Origin: Verrucomicrobiota bacterium
Lineage (GTDB): Bacteria > Auribacterota > JABMQX01 > JAFGEW01
Assembly: GCA_016931415.1 (NCBI GenBank)
Contig: JAFGEW010000096.1
Coordinates: 1 to 43,414, forward strand
Reading direction: 5' to 3'
Length of the DNA: 43,414 bases
Part shown: positions 10,006-17,336 of the stretch, piece after piece
Layout: every line of letters begins with the position of its first letter
Numbering within the stretch: the first letter of the stretch is position 1
The notes under the pieces: model-generated
Told to the model about the DNA's origin: nothing
Seen by the model: the letters and a program-made list of their open reading frames with translations, nothing else
Database searches by the model: none
Position numbers and translations under genes: made by a program

Positions 10006-10033
10006 AGTGTATTGACCGTCCCGCGAAAGTCAA
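10006..10033 (-). promoter_or_regulatory. Sigma-70-like promoter, leaderless start of the GT2 gene
   Basis: Reading the minus strand, TTGACT (-35, 10033-10028), a 16-nt spacer and TACACT (-10, 10011-10006) are followed after only 8 nt by the ATG at 9997. Transcription would start at or within a few bases of the initiation codon, which fits the missing ribosome-binding site. Confidence 0.5.
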
Positions 10034-10201
10034 GCAGTGTGCGCCGGACGGGGCTGCGTCGGCGCCGACGACGAACCGTTTTGGGCTTGCGTTCCCCCAA
10101 CGGGGCATGGTATCCGCACGTTGGCCCGCATTCCGCGGACCGGCTCGCTCGGAGGAGGGCGGGCGCCCGCATCGTGAAGATCGCATAACGAGGAGCATCG
10201 C

Positions 10202-11407
10202 GTGCCGGAGCCTGCCCTGCGCCGAACGTTAAGGACCGTGAGCCGCACCCTGACTGTCCTCGTGCTGCTCTACCTGTTCCTGACGGCCATCGGCCTGATG
10301 GACGCCGGCCTGAAGCTCTATGGCAAGGGGTTCGCCAGACAGCTCATCGCTACGACGAGCAATCCGATCGTGGGCCTCTTTGTCGGCATCCTGATAACCA
10401 GCGTTATCCAGAGCTCGTCGGTAACCACCTCGCTCGTCGTCGCGGCCGTCGCAGGGGAGACCATCCCCATCAGTTGCGCTGTCCCCATAGTTATGGGCGC
10501 CAACATTGGCACAACGGTCACCAGCCTGCTGGTGTCTTTCGGCTGTGTCACACGCCGTGAGGAGTTCCGCCGCGCGCTCGGCTGTGCCACCGTGCACGAC
10601 TTCTTCAACCTGCTCACCGTCATCCTGTTGCTGCCCACCGAGCTGCTTGTGCGGGCCGTCACGAGCGCCCCGGGCCGAAGCGGCGTCGGCTTCCTCGAAT
10701 ACGCCGGGACGAAGCTCGCCGGTATCTTCTCCGGCGCCGGCCAGATCGGCAAGTTCAACAGCCCGATCAAGGCCGCCTGCAAGCCGCTCGTCATTCTTAT
10801 CGAGAACGCCCTCACCTCCTTGACAGGAGCAGTGTTCGGCGAGCGGTCAGGTGCGGGCGCCAGCTCGCCCATCGCCGCCACCCTCATCGTGCTCGTGGCC
10901 GGTGGCTTGATCCTCTGGACCTTGTTCACCATCGTTCGCGTGCTCCGCAAGGCGTCGGCCGACCGCCTTGGCGTCATCTTTGACCGTTTTGTCGGCAACG
11001 GCGGCCTCGTCGGCCTCCTGCTCGGCCTCGGCATTACGATCGCCGTGCAGTCGAGCTCGATGACGTTGTCACTCTGCGTGCCGATGGCGGCCGCCGGCAT
11101 CGTGACCATTGACCAGATCTTCTCGGTCACCCTCGGGGCCAACCTGGGCACCACTGTAACGGGCATCCTGGCCGCACTCGGCACCGGCAGTGTCGCCGGC
11201 CTTGCCATCGCACTCGTGCACACCCTGTTCAACCTCACTGGCATCCTGATCTTCTTCCCGTTCAGGCCGATGCGGGCCATCCCCATCGGCCTGGCCCGCT
11301 GGTTCTCGGGCGTTGCGAGTGAGTCGCGCTGGATCGCTGTGCTATACTTAACTGCCATGTTCTTTGTGCTGCCCTTGCTCTGCGTGCTCATCGGGCGGTT
11401 GCTGTAG
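10202..11407 (+). CDS. Na/Pi cotransporter family protein
   Basis: A 401-residue integral membrane protein of the Na/Pi cotransporter family (PF02690, NptA/YjbB type). The hallmark duplicated QSSS motifs are present (ITSVIQSSSVTTSLVV in the first repeat and IAVQSSSMTLSLC in the second), each followed by a GANIGTTVT or GANLGTTVT motif. It begins at a GTG with GAGGAG about 10 nt upstream. The family moves phosphate with sodium; bacterial YjbB-type members are thought to export it. The PhoU-like protein, often fused to this transporter, is here a separate gene 9 nt downstream. The gene is divergent from the GT2 gene, sharing a 204-nt control region. Confidence 0.93.
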   Translation: MPEPALRRTLRTVSRTLTVLVLLYLFLTAIGLMDAGLKLYGKGFARQLIATTSNPIVGLFVGILITSVIQSSSVTTSLVVAAVAGETIPISCAVPIVMGANIGTTVTSLLVSFGCVTRREEFRRALGCATVHDFFNLLTVILLLPTELLVRAVTSAPGRSGVGFLEYAGTKLAGIFSGAGQIGKFNSPIKAACKPLVILIENALTSLTGAVFGERSGAGASSPIAATLIVLVAGGLILWTLFTIVRVLRKASADRLGVIFDRFVGNGGLVGLLLGLGITIAVQSSSMTLSLCVPMAAAGIVTIDQIFSVTLGANLGTTVTGILAALGTGSVAGLAIALVHTLFNLTGILIFFPFRPMRAIPIGLARWFSGVASESRWIAVLYLTAMFFVLPLLCVLIGRLL

Positions 11408-11416
11408 GAGACAACA

Positions 11417-12109
11417 ATGTTTAGAGAATTGATCGATGCGTGGCGGCGCAAGCCCATCCTCGTGCAGATGTGCGAGGGACTCGTCAGAATGATCCGCGAC
11501 GCCCAATGGATGTTCCGCTCGGTCACAGCGTCCCTGCTCGAACACGACGGCGCCGACGCGACCACGGGCCAGGCCATCTACGAACGCGACATCAAGATCA
11601 ACAAGGCCGAGCGCCATATCCGCAAGCAGCTCGTCGAGCACCTCGCCATCCTGCCCGGCAGCGAGGTGCCCACGTGCCTCGTGCTCATGAGCGTCATCAA
11701 GGACGCCGAGCGCATTGGCGACTACTGTAAGAACATTCTCGAGATCGCCCGAGTCCTGGACGGCCCGCTCGGCACCGGTCCGTATGCCGACGAGTTCCGC
11801 GCCCTCATCGGCGAGCTGGGTGAGGCCTTCGAGCCGGTCGCCAAGTCGTTCGAGGAATCCGACCGCGAGCTCGGCCACACGGTGGTCTCCACGACGCGCA
11901 CGCTCGCCAAACGCGCCGAAGCGATTATTGACCGCCTGCTCGAGGAGGATCCGCCGAACCGCCACGCCGTCGCCTACGCCCTGCTGGCCCGCTTCCTCAA
12001 GCGCGTCAGCGCGCACTTGGCGAACATCGCCACGAGCACCGTCATGCCGCTGCACAAGCTCGACTTCTTCGACGAGAAATGGGAGAAGAAGGAGCTGAGG
12101 CGCCCCTAG
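11417..12109 (+). CDS. PhoU-domain protein
   Basis: A 230-residue all-helical protein with the two-repeat PhoU architecture. Repeat 1 includes ERDIKINKAERHIRKQL and VIKDAERIGDYCKNI; repeat 2 contains ALLARFLKRVSAHLANIAT, with the metal-binding E/D-x-x-R/H-x-x-D-like positions. PhoU proteins bind metal clusters and restrain phosphate uptake or signalling. In YjbB-type transporters the same domain is the cytosolic regulatory tail. The 9-nt spacing to the upstream Na/Pi transporter implies they act as a split two-part system. It could be called phoU, but no pst genes are present, so I leave the symbol blank. Confidence 0.9.
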   Translation: MFRELIDAWRRKPILVQMCEGLVRMIRDAQWMFRSVTASLLEHDGADATTGQAIYERDIKINKAERHIRKQLVEHLAILPGSEVPTCLVLMSVIKDAERIGDYCKNILEIARVLDGPLGTGPYADEFRALIGELGEAFEPVAKSFEESDRELGHTVVSTTRTLAKRAEAIIDRLLEEDPPNRHAVAYALLARFLKRVSAHLANIATSTVMPLHKLDFFDEKWEKKELRRP

Positions 12110-12162
12110 CACGCAACGGCGCGCATGACGTCCCAAGCAACGCCAAGGAGCGAGAACGAACC

Positions 12163-13170
12163 GTGCCACGCACCTACCTCGTCACCGGCGGCGCCGGCTT
12201 CATCGGTAGCAACTACATCCGGCGGCTTCTGCGCGGCGACGACGACCTGCGCATCGTCAACCTCGATAAGCTCACCTACGCGGGACGGCTCGAGAACCTC
12301 GCACCCGTTGCCGGCGACCCGCGCTACCGCTTCGTCAAGGGCGACATTGCCGATCCCGCGCTCGTGAACGAGCTGTTCAGGGACGACATCAACATCGTCG
12401 TCAACTTCGCCGCCGAAAGCCACGTCGACCGCGCCATCGCCGACCCTGGCCACTTCATCACGACCGACGTCTACGGCGCCTACGTGTTGCTCGAAGCCGC
12501 GCGCGCGCACGGAATCAACCGGTTCATCCAGATCAGCACCGATGAAGTCTACGGCAGCGTCGAGACCGGTTCGTCGGCCGAGACTGACCCGCTCATGCCG
12601 CGCAACCCCTACGCGGCCAGCAAGGCCGGCGGCGACCGCCTCGCCTACTCCTACTTCGCCACCTACGGCCTCGACGTCATCGTTACTCGCGCTTCAAACA
12701 ACTACGGCCCGTACCAGTACCCCGAGAAGTTCGTCTCGCTCTTCGCTACCAATGCGATCGAGAACAAGGAGTTGCCGCTCTACGGCGACGGCTGCAACGT
12801 CCGCGACTGGCTTCACGTCGACGATCACTGCGACGCCATCAACTTCATCATCGAGCACGGCCGGGCCGGCGAGATCTACAACATCGGCGGCGGCAACGAG
12901 CGCGAGAACATCGAGGTCGCACGCCTCATCTGCGACGAGCTCGGCAAGCCGCACTCGCTCATCCGCCTCGTTAAGGACCGCCCCGGCCACGACCGCCGAT
13001 ACTCGCTCGACACCGCCAAGCTCGCCGCGCTCGGTTGGACACCCAAGATGCCGTTCGAGGCCGGCTTGCGCGCCGCCGTGCGTTGGTACGCCGACAACCG
13101 CGCCTGGTGGGAACCGATCAAGTCCGGCGAGTTTCGCGACTACTACCTCAAGCACTATGGAAACCGCTAA
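12163..13170 (+). CDS. rfbB: dTDP-glucose 4,6-dehydratase
   Basis: A 335-residue extended short-chain dehydrogenase that converts dTDP-glucose to dTDP-4-keto-6-deoxyglucose, the second step to dTDP-L-rhamnose. Seen: the NAD-binding G9-x2-G12-x2-G15 (TGGAGFIGSNY), the catalytic STDEVYG (125-131) with the Thr-Asp-Glu triad, Y150-x3-K154 (NPYAASKAG), and NNYGPYQYPEK plus GDGCNVRDWLHVDDH, which are diagnostic of RmlB. The GTG at 12163 was chosen because AAGGAG precedes it and the Rossmann strand follows; an upstream in-frame ATG at 12079 lies inside the PhoU gene. Length is normal. The stop overlaps the following rfbD start by 14 nt. Confidence 0.96.
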   Translation: MPRTYLVTGGAGFIGSNYIRRLLRGDDDLRIVNLDKLTYAGRLENLAPVAGDPRYRFVKGDIADPALVNELFRDDINIVVNFAAESHVDRAIADPGHFITTDVYGAYVLLEAARAHGINRFIQISTDEVYGSVETGSSAETDPLMPRNPYAASKAGGDRLAYSYFATYGLDVIVTRASNNYGPYQYPEKFVSLFATNAIENKELPLYGDGCNVRDWLHVDDHCDAINFIIEHGRAGEIYNIGGGNERENIEVARLICDELGKPHSLIRLVKDRPGHDRRYSLDTAKLAALGWTPKMPFEAGLRAAVRWYADNRAWWEPIKSGEFRDYYLKHYGNR

Positions 13171-14011
13171 GCTGCTCGTCGTCGGCGCGCGCGGCATGGC
13201 GGGTGCCGATCTCCTTATGCGCTGGCCTGAGGCGCGCGGCCTCGATCTGCCCGAGTTCGACCTTACCGACGCGGCCCAATGCCGCGAGCGCCTTGCTGAA
13301 CTCAGCCCGCGTGTCGTCGTCAACTGCGCCGCCGCCACCGCCGTCGATTGGTGCGAGAATCACCGCAACGAGGCATTCCGCATCAACGGCGATGGGGCGG
13401 GCACGCTGGCCAGAGCCTGCGCCGAGTCCGGTACGCTCATGGTCCAGATCAGCACCGACTATGTCTTCGACGGCGCCTCGACGAGCGAATACACGGAAGA
13501 CGACCCCGTCAACCCCCTGAGCGTCTACGCGGGAAGCAAACTGGCAGGCGAGCGCGCCGTCAGCGCCGCGACATGCGAACACCTTGTGCTCCGCATCGGC
13601 TGGCTCTTCGGCCAGAACGACCGGAGCTTCGTGCGGGCCATGCTGCGCGCGGCCGGCGGCGCTGAGCCCGTGCGCGTTATCGACGACCAGGTTGGCTGCC
13701 CGACCTACTCGCACGACTTGGCCGAGGCCATTGAGCGCCTCGTTGACGCCGGCGCGCGGGGCATCGTCCACTTCACCAACGCCGGCGCCTGCACGCGCCT
13801 CGACATGGCCCGCTACATCTTCCGCCGCGCTGGATTCGACTCCGCCCGCATTGTGGCAATCAAGTCAGCCGAGTTGCCCTGGGTCGCCGCCCGTCCGCCC
13901 CACAACGTCCTCTCGACGACCAGGTACAAGCAGCTCACCGGTGCCGCCCCCCGCCACTGGCACGACGCCATCGACGACGCGCTCCGCCGCGACGGCATCC
14001 GACCCCGGTAG
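13157..14011 (+). CDS. rfbD: dTDP-4-dehydrorhamnose reductase
   Basis: A 284-residue RmlD-type reductase that makes dTDP-L-rhamnose from dTDP-4-keto-rhamnose using NAD(P)H. Seen: the dinucleotide site VVGARGMAG (8-16), VVVNCAAATAVDWCE, ISTDYVFDG, YAGSKLAGE (catalytic Tyr/Lys), LRIGWLFG and VIDDQVGCPTYSHDLA, all typical. The ATG at 13157 lies inside the end of rfbB, so translation is coupled. The partner genes rmlA (thymidylyltransferase) and rmlC (epimerase) are not in the window and must be elsewhere if rhamnose is made. A terminator about 100 nt downstream closes the unit. Confidence 0.95.
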   Translation: METAKLLVVGARGMAGADLLMRWPEARGLDLPEFDLTDAAQCRERLAELSPRVVVNCAAATAVDWCENHRNEAFRINGDGAGTLARACAESGTLMVQISTDYVFDGASTSEYTEDDPVNPLSVYAGSKLAGERAVSAATCEHLVLRIGWLFGQNDRSFVRAMLRAAGGAEPVRVIDDQVGCPTYSHDLAEAIERLVDAGARGIVHFTNAGACTRLDMARYIFRRAGFDSARIVAIKSAELPWVAARPPHNVLSTTRYKQLTGAAPRHWHDAIDDALRRDGIRPR

Positions 14012-14045
14012 TGGAGCTCTGGCGAGCGAAACATGCGACTCGACT

Positions 14046-14059
14046 GCCCCCCGGGGGGC
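14046..14059. repeat. Perfect 14-bp C/G palindrome
   Basis: GCCCCCCGGGGGGC is fully self-complementary and lies just after rfbD, 50 nt before the terminator hairpin. Its role is unknown; it could aid 3' end structure. Confidence 0.35.
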
Positions 14060-14108
14060 TACATGAAACAGATTGGGGCACTGCGCGGTCGCAAAGAGCA
14101 CCACTGGG

Positions 14109-14135
14109 AAGGCCCTCCCCGAAAGGAGGGCCTTT
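14109..14135. terminator. Intrinsic terminator, probably bidirectional
   Basis: AAGGCCCTCC-CCGAAA-GGAGGGCCTTT forms a perfect GC-rich stem with a 6-nt loop and flanking A/T. It lies between the convergent rfbD and the frameshifted PEP-CTERM gene and could serve both. Confidence 0.75.
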
Positions 14136-14177
14136 GTGCCTACAGGATGGGCTGTGCTTCGCCCTGTAAGACGCCGA

Positions 14178-14980
14178 CTATCTGCGGCGGCGCAGAGAGA
14201 GCAGACCGAGAAGCCCCGTGCCGATCAGCGCGCACGTGCCCGGCTCCGGGACCGGTGTGCTGTTGAGCACAAACGCCATGTCAAGCGACACCAGCGCCGT
14301 AACGATGCTCGGATCCTTCATCGGCTCCCATGTCGGCGGCCATACCGCGGGCGTGGAATCATAGACCGCATCGTCCATGATCTGCTCGAGCGACGTCTTC
14401 CAGCCGAAGTCATATGGCTCGCCCTCGGCGAGCGTCACCTTGAGCAACAACCAACAGACGGCCGGTGCACCAGCCACGCCTTCCTGGTAGAAGAGCTGGT
14501 TGGGCGGCAGCCCGCCCACATCGATGTTGGACTGGTAGATCTCGCGGTGGTCGGGCCAGTCGTTCTCGGACGTGAAAGCACCCTCGACCGGGTCGTACCA
14601 GCCCTGATCGCCGTCCCCCCAGAGCCGCTCCGTCACCACGTCCGGGCCGAAGTTGACACCCCAGATCGGCGTTGATGGATGGCTGAACCCCTCCGACGTA
14701 CCCGGATCGTTGCGCCAGAACTCGACCCGCACATCGGAGATGGTCCCTTTCAGCCCCCCTTCCACGAGCCCCAGAACTGGATGTCGGTCACCCAGCCGGG
14801 CTCGTTGCAGACAAAATCATCCCCCACAAAGCCCCCCGTGACCTTGATGTCCCAGCCATTCGGATCCGGAAGCTGCACCCACTTGGCCGGGTCCCCTTCG
14901 TTCCAGTCGGCTCGCGCCGCAGGCAGCAGCAGCCAGCCGCACACGGCGGCGAACAGCAGCATGACCCCCGTCTTGGCCAT
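14178..14980 (-). pseudogene. PEP-CTERM sorting-domain protein, split by a frameshift
   Basis: Two overlapping reading frames form one exported protein. The first (14980-14750) has an ATG with GGGAGA ahead, a signal peptide (MAKTGVMLLFAAVCGWLLLP..RA) and the start of a domain (WNEGDPAKWVQLPDPNGWD, then VTDIQFWGSWKGG). It hits a stop just after a run of six G (14754-14759 on the plus strand as C6). The second frame (14765-14178) resumes with GGLKGTISDVRVEFWRND, as if one G were missing. It ends in a PEP-CTERM anchor: VPEPGTCALIGTGLLGLLSLRRRR. Restored, it is about 266 residues. The intact second half suggests a recent mutation, a homopolymer sequencing error or programmed slippage. Exosortase would cut and anchor the protein, but none is in the window. 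Confidence 0.8.
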
Positions 14981-15002
14981 GGTCTCCCATAGTAAGAAAG
15001 CA

Positions 15003-15044
15003 CGGGGACGGCCACCGATCCTCCGGCGACCGTCCCCGGTTTTT
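15003..15044. terminator. Hairpin with plus-strand T-run between the two PEP-CTERM genes
   Basis: CGGGGACGG (15003-15011) pairs with CCGTCCCCG (15030-15038) around an 18-nt loop and is followed by five T on the plus strand (15040-15044). Read on minus it is followed by TGCTTTCTTA, so it may also weakly end the upstream minus-strand gene. Confidence 0.55.
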
Positions 15045-15061
15045 GGCCCGTGCTTCGGCGC

Positions 15062-15772
15062 TTACTTGGCCCGCCGCCGGAGCAGCAGGAGACCGCACCC
15101 AGCGATCGCCAGCAGACCCGGCTCGGGGATGGGGACACACCACGTGTCAACGACAAGCTCGTCAACGTGGATCTCGCCACCGAACCGGAACATTTCGTCC
15201 GGCGGGTTCCAGTCAAGCTGCCAGAAGTAGACCGTCGTGCGCCAGCCCAGCGGATTGTCCGGTTGGTAGAGGAGCTCGTCGATGACGACCGGACACGCAA
15301 CCGGCATCGGATCGAACCAGTAGAACTCGAGATCCTGATCAGCAGCGTTCGGGCGCCATGTGACCTGCACCCAGATCAGCTTGATGTTCTCCGGGTGCGG
15401 ATCGTGGTTGTCCACGATGACATCCATGTAGCCCGACAGCGGCCAGACGCCCTCGCCGATCAAGCGGTCTCCCCACTGCACCGGCTCGTCTACCGCGATC
15501 CACTCCGTACCGGCTTCCGGGTAGACCCAGAGCCGCGTGCTTGGTAGATACGGATCCCCCCCCACCGGAGAGCCGTCCGGCGTCAGACCGTCCTCTGGAT
15601 TGCCGTCACCGTCGAGATCCTCCATTCCGGTCAACGGACAGGAGAACTCCCAGTACTGCGAGGTTGTTGACCACTCGCCGCGCCACGGCGGAGGGAGCCA
15701 GTCCTCAGCGGACGAGATCGCGGGAATCGCGCACGAGACAAGGACAAGAACAGATAACAGACCCTTCCACAT
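15062..15772 (-). CDS. PEP-CTERM sorting-domain protein
   Basis: A 236-residue exported protein. The ATG at 15772 begins a signal peptide (MWKGLLSVLVLVSCAIPAISSA), and a strong promoter lies 63-91 nt upstream. The mature region is acidic, aromatic and beta-rich (many Trp, Asp and Pro), with DLDGDGNPEDG resembling a short calcium-binding or dockerin-like loop. The C-terminus is a classic PEP-CTERM signal: PIPEPGLLAIAGCGLLLLRRRAK (Pro-Glu-Pro, hydrophobic helix, basic tail). Such proteins are processed by exosortase and linked to extracellular polysaccharide or cell-surface matrix. It shares general style, not close sequence, with the neighbouring frameshifted gene. The specific function is unknown. 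Confidence 0.88.
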   Translation of the reverse strand: MWKGLLSVLVLVSCAIPAISSAEDWLPPPWRGEWSTTSQYWEFSCPLTGMEDLDGDGNPEDGLTPDGSPVGGDPYLPSTRLWVYPEAGTEWIAVDEPVQWGDRLIGEGVWPLSGYMDVIVDNHDPHPENIKLIWVQVTWRPNAADQDLEFYWFDPMPVACPVVIDELLYQPDNPLGWRTTVYFWQLDWNPPDEMFRFGGEIHVDELVVDTWCVPIPEPGLLAIAGCGLLLLRRRAK

Positions 15773-15834
15773 AGAGGTACCCCCTTCACCCGAAGTACAT
15801 GTCCAATACCCATAGGACCCGATAAGCTAAGGCA

Positions 15835-15863
15835 ATAATACAGCAAAGTGTACACGATGTCAA
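15835..15863 (-). promoter_or_regulatory. Near-consensus sigma-70 promoter of the PEP-CTERM gene
   Basis: Minus strand: TTGACA (15863-15858), a 17-nt spacer, then TATTAT (15840-15835). The -35 is perfect and the -10 matches five of six. It lies in a locally AT-rich patch and gives a leader of roughly 55 nt to the ATG at 15772. Confidence 0.7.
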
Positions 15864-16038
15864 CCATTATTTGGCTCCGGTAACACCGCATCGTCCGGCC
15901 AACATCCGCGCACAGAGACAGATCTTCAGAGACACACTGCCTATGCAGCAACGGGAGGTGCCTCCTCATCCTGCACAAAAAAGGACGGCCGCAGATATTT
16001 CACTTGAAATCGGGTCCCGAATATGCGATCATATTGCC

Positions 16039-16320
16039 TGAAGCTGAAGGGTATCGGGGTTCTTCTTGCGCTTGGGCGTGTCGCTGCGACCCCATGGGCA
16101 ATCCACCGGATTTGCCGGGGCGGCAGACAGCCAATTCCAGGCGCGATCCCCTGCATGGCATTGCCGCGCGCGGCGCCTTGGGCGCTGGCGCTGGCCTGGA
16201 GCCGGCCCTCTTCCGCTTCGACAGCCGGAGGTTCCGCCCAGGCAAGGCACAGGCACGCAGCACAGCACATCAACCGCGGAACCGGCATCCGGGCGAGCTT
16301 GGCTCGCCCGGCCTTTTTTT
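16039..16320 (+). ncRNA. Candidate small RNA ending at a strong intrinsic terminator
   Basis: The 763-nt interval between the PEP-CTERM gene and thpR has no convincing ORF, yet carries a strong plus-strand intrinsic terminator with nothing upstream for it to terminate. A possible promoter is TTGAAA (16004-16009), 17 nt, GATCAT (16027-16032), giving a transcript of about 280 nt. Within it are pairings such as GGCAATCC with GGATTTGCC near 16098-16121. It matches no RNA family I recognise: RNase P, tmRNA and SRP hallmarks are absent. Long ORFs here on both strands use atypical codons or run through the tandem repeats. Confidence 0.3.
16289..16320 (+). terminator. Strong intrinsic terminator
   Basis: CCGGGCGAGC-TTG-GCTCGCCCGG is a perfect 10-bp stem with a 3-nt loop, followed by CC and seven T. 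It is oriented for plus-strand transcription. Confidence 0.85.
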
Positions 16321-16343
16321 GCGCCGACGCAACGCCCTGTGCC

Positions 16344-16441
16344 CGCGAACACACGTGGGTACGCGCACGGACATCTGCTGTGCGCACGAACATCTGGTGC
16401 GCGCACGCACATCTGATGTGCGCACGCACCCGTGGTGCGCG
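16344..16441. repeat. 19-bp tandem repeat array with dyad-symmetric core
   Basis: Four head-to-tail 19-bp units run 16363-16381, 16382-16400, 16401-16419 and 16420-16438. All share GCGCACG followed by a variable base and a half-palindromic core such as GCACATC-T-GATGTGC. A fifth, degenerate unit with an indel precedes them (16344-16362). There are no unique spacers, so it is not CRISPR. The array ends exactly at a possible -35 (16442) upstream of thpR, which suggests an operator array. Confidence 0.8.
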
Positions 16442-16471
16442 TTGACCCGTCCCACTGCACCGTGCTACGTT
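16442..16471 (+). promoter_or_regulatory. Possible promoter of thpR directly after the repeat array
   Basis: TTGACC (16442-16447) matches five of six of the -35 consensus. About 18 nt later TACGTT (16466-16471) is a weak -10. The start ATG lies 65 nt further on. Confidence 0.35.
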
Positions 16472-16535
16472 CGCATTGGCAAGTGGAGACTGGGGATGGA
16501 AAGACCTCCCCAGAGCGCCGGAGCCGGGCAGGAAG

Positions 16536-17114
16536 ATGGGCGAAACCAAGCGGACATTCGTGGCTGTAGAGCCGACTGCTGCCGTGCGCGCGCGCTTTGA
16601 CGAGGCCCAGCGCCTGCTCCGCCGCGCGGGCGCCGACGTGCGCTGGGTCAAGTCAAGTCATGCGCATCTGACGCTGAAGTTCCTCGGCGAGTCCACCTCG
16701 CGGCAGATCGGCGAGATAAGCGCCGCCCTCGACAAGATCGCTGCCGGTACCGAGCCATTCGAGGTGGCCTTCGGCGGCCTCGGTGTCTTTCCAGACCAAC
16801 GGCGCCCCCGAGTGCTCTGGGTCGGCATCACAAGCGGCGTTGAGCAGCTCAAGCCGCTTGCCGCCGCCATTGATGCGCGGGCAGTGCAGGCCGGCTTCGA
16901 AAGCGAGCGGCGCACCTTCTCGCCGCACATCACCCTCGGCCGCTTTCGCTCGCCCCAGGGCTGGCCCGAGCTGAGCAAGCTCCTGGCCGCGAATGCGTCG
17001 TTCGACGCTGGCCGGATGCGAGCTGCGGAGGTCAGCCTCATCCACAGCATCCTGTCGCCACAGGGTCCGACCTACTCTGCACTGCACGTGGCCCGGTTCA
17101 GTGCTAAGGGCTAG
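16536..17114 (+). CDS. thpR: RNA 2',3'-cyclic phosphodiesterase (2'-5' RNA ligase family)
   Basis: A 192-residue protein of the 2H phosphoesterase superfamily. Two HxT motifs supply the catalytic histidines: H44-L-T46 in SSHAHLTLKFLGE and H131-I-T133 in SPHITLGRF. Between them VLWVGI and the pattern AVEPT...RFDEAQ..L at the start are typical of ThpR/LigT. The enzyme hydrolyses 2',3'-cyclic phosphates and can join 2'-5' RNA ends in vitro. The ATG at 16536 was preferred over an in-frame ATG at 16476, whose extra 20 residues precede the conserved first strand. It is followed after 222 nt by recA, which has its own promoter. Confidence 0.93.
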   Translation: MGETKRTFVAVEPTAAVRARFDEAQRLLRRAGADVRWVKSSHAHLTLKFLGESTSRQIGEISAALDKIAAGTEPFEVAFGGLGVFPDQRRPRVLWVGITSGVEQLKPLAAAIDARAVQAGFESERRTFSPHITLGRFRSPQGWPELSKLLAANASFDAGRMRAAEVSLIHSILSPQGPTYSALHVARFSAKG

Positions 17115-17138
17115 GGCGGCAAGACTTGGTGCTGCTTC

Positions 17139-17173
17139 CGGCGCTTGGGCCGGGCAGCCCCGCCCAGGCGCCG
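17139..17173 (+). terminator. GC-rich hairpin after thpR
   Basis: CGGCGCTTGGGC pairs with GCCCAGGCGCCG (one G-U pair) around an 11-nt loop. There is no T-run, so termination would be weak or factor-dependent. Confidence 0.4.
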
Positions 17174-17270
17174 AAGGCGCAGCGGGAATCAAGTCGAGCA
17201 CGTCGGCAATGCAGGTCTGTCGCTTCGGCCGCGGTTTTCGCTTGTTTTCGCCCCATTTTCGTGCTACTGC

Positions 17271-17298
17271 TTGCCCCGGCATATCGGTGTGCTAGAAT
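17271..17298 (+). promoter_or_regulatory. Promoter of recA
   Basis: TTGCCC (17271-17276), a 16-nt spacer and TAGAAT (17293-17298) resemble a sigma-70 promoter (four and five matches). No LexA box of the E. coli (CTG-N10-CAG) or B. subtilis (GAAC-N4-GTTC) type was seen beside it. Confidence 0.5.
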
Positions 17299-17336
17299 GC
17301 TCAATATGAACCCGGCCCTGCGGGGAGGAGGTCACT

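Noticed and set aside
16344-16441. CRISPR-like array
   Set aside because: Units are directly adjacent with a 19-bp period and no unique spacers, and no cas genes are present.
15941-16651. A 236-residue minus-strand ORF across the intergenic region before thpR
   Set aside because: It runs through the 19-bp repeats (Arg/His/Cys-rich text), uses atypical codons at its C-terminus and overlaps thpR. It is probably not coding.
17115-17336. LexA box before recA
   Set aside because: No match to the E. coli or B. subtilis types was found. Another lineage-specific box cannot be excluded.
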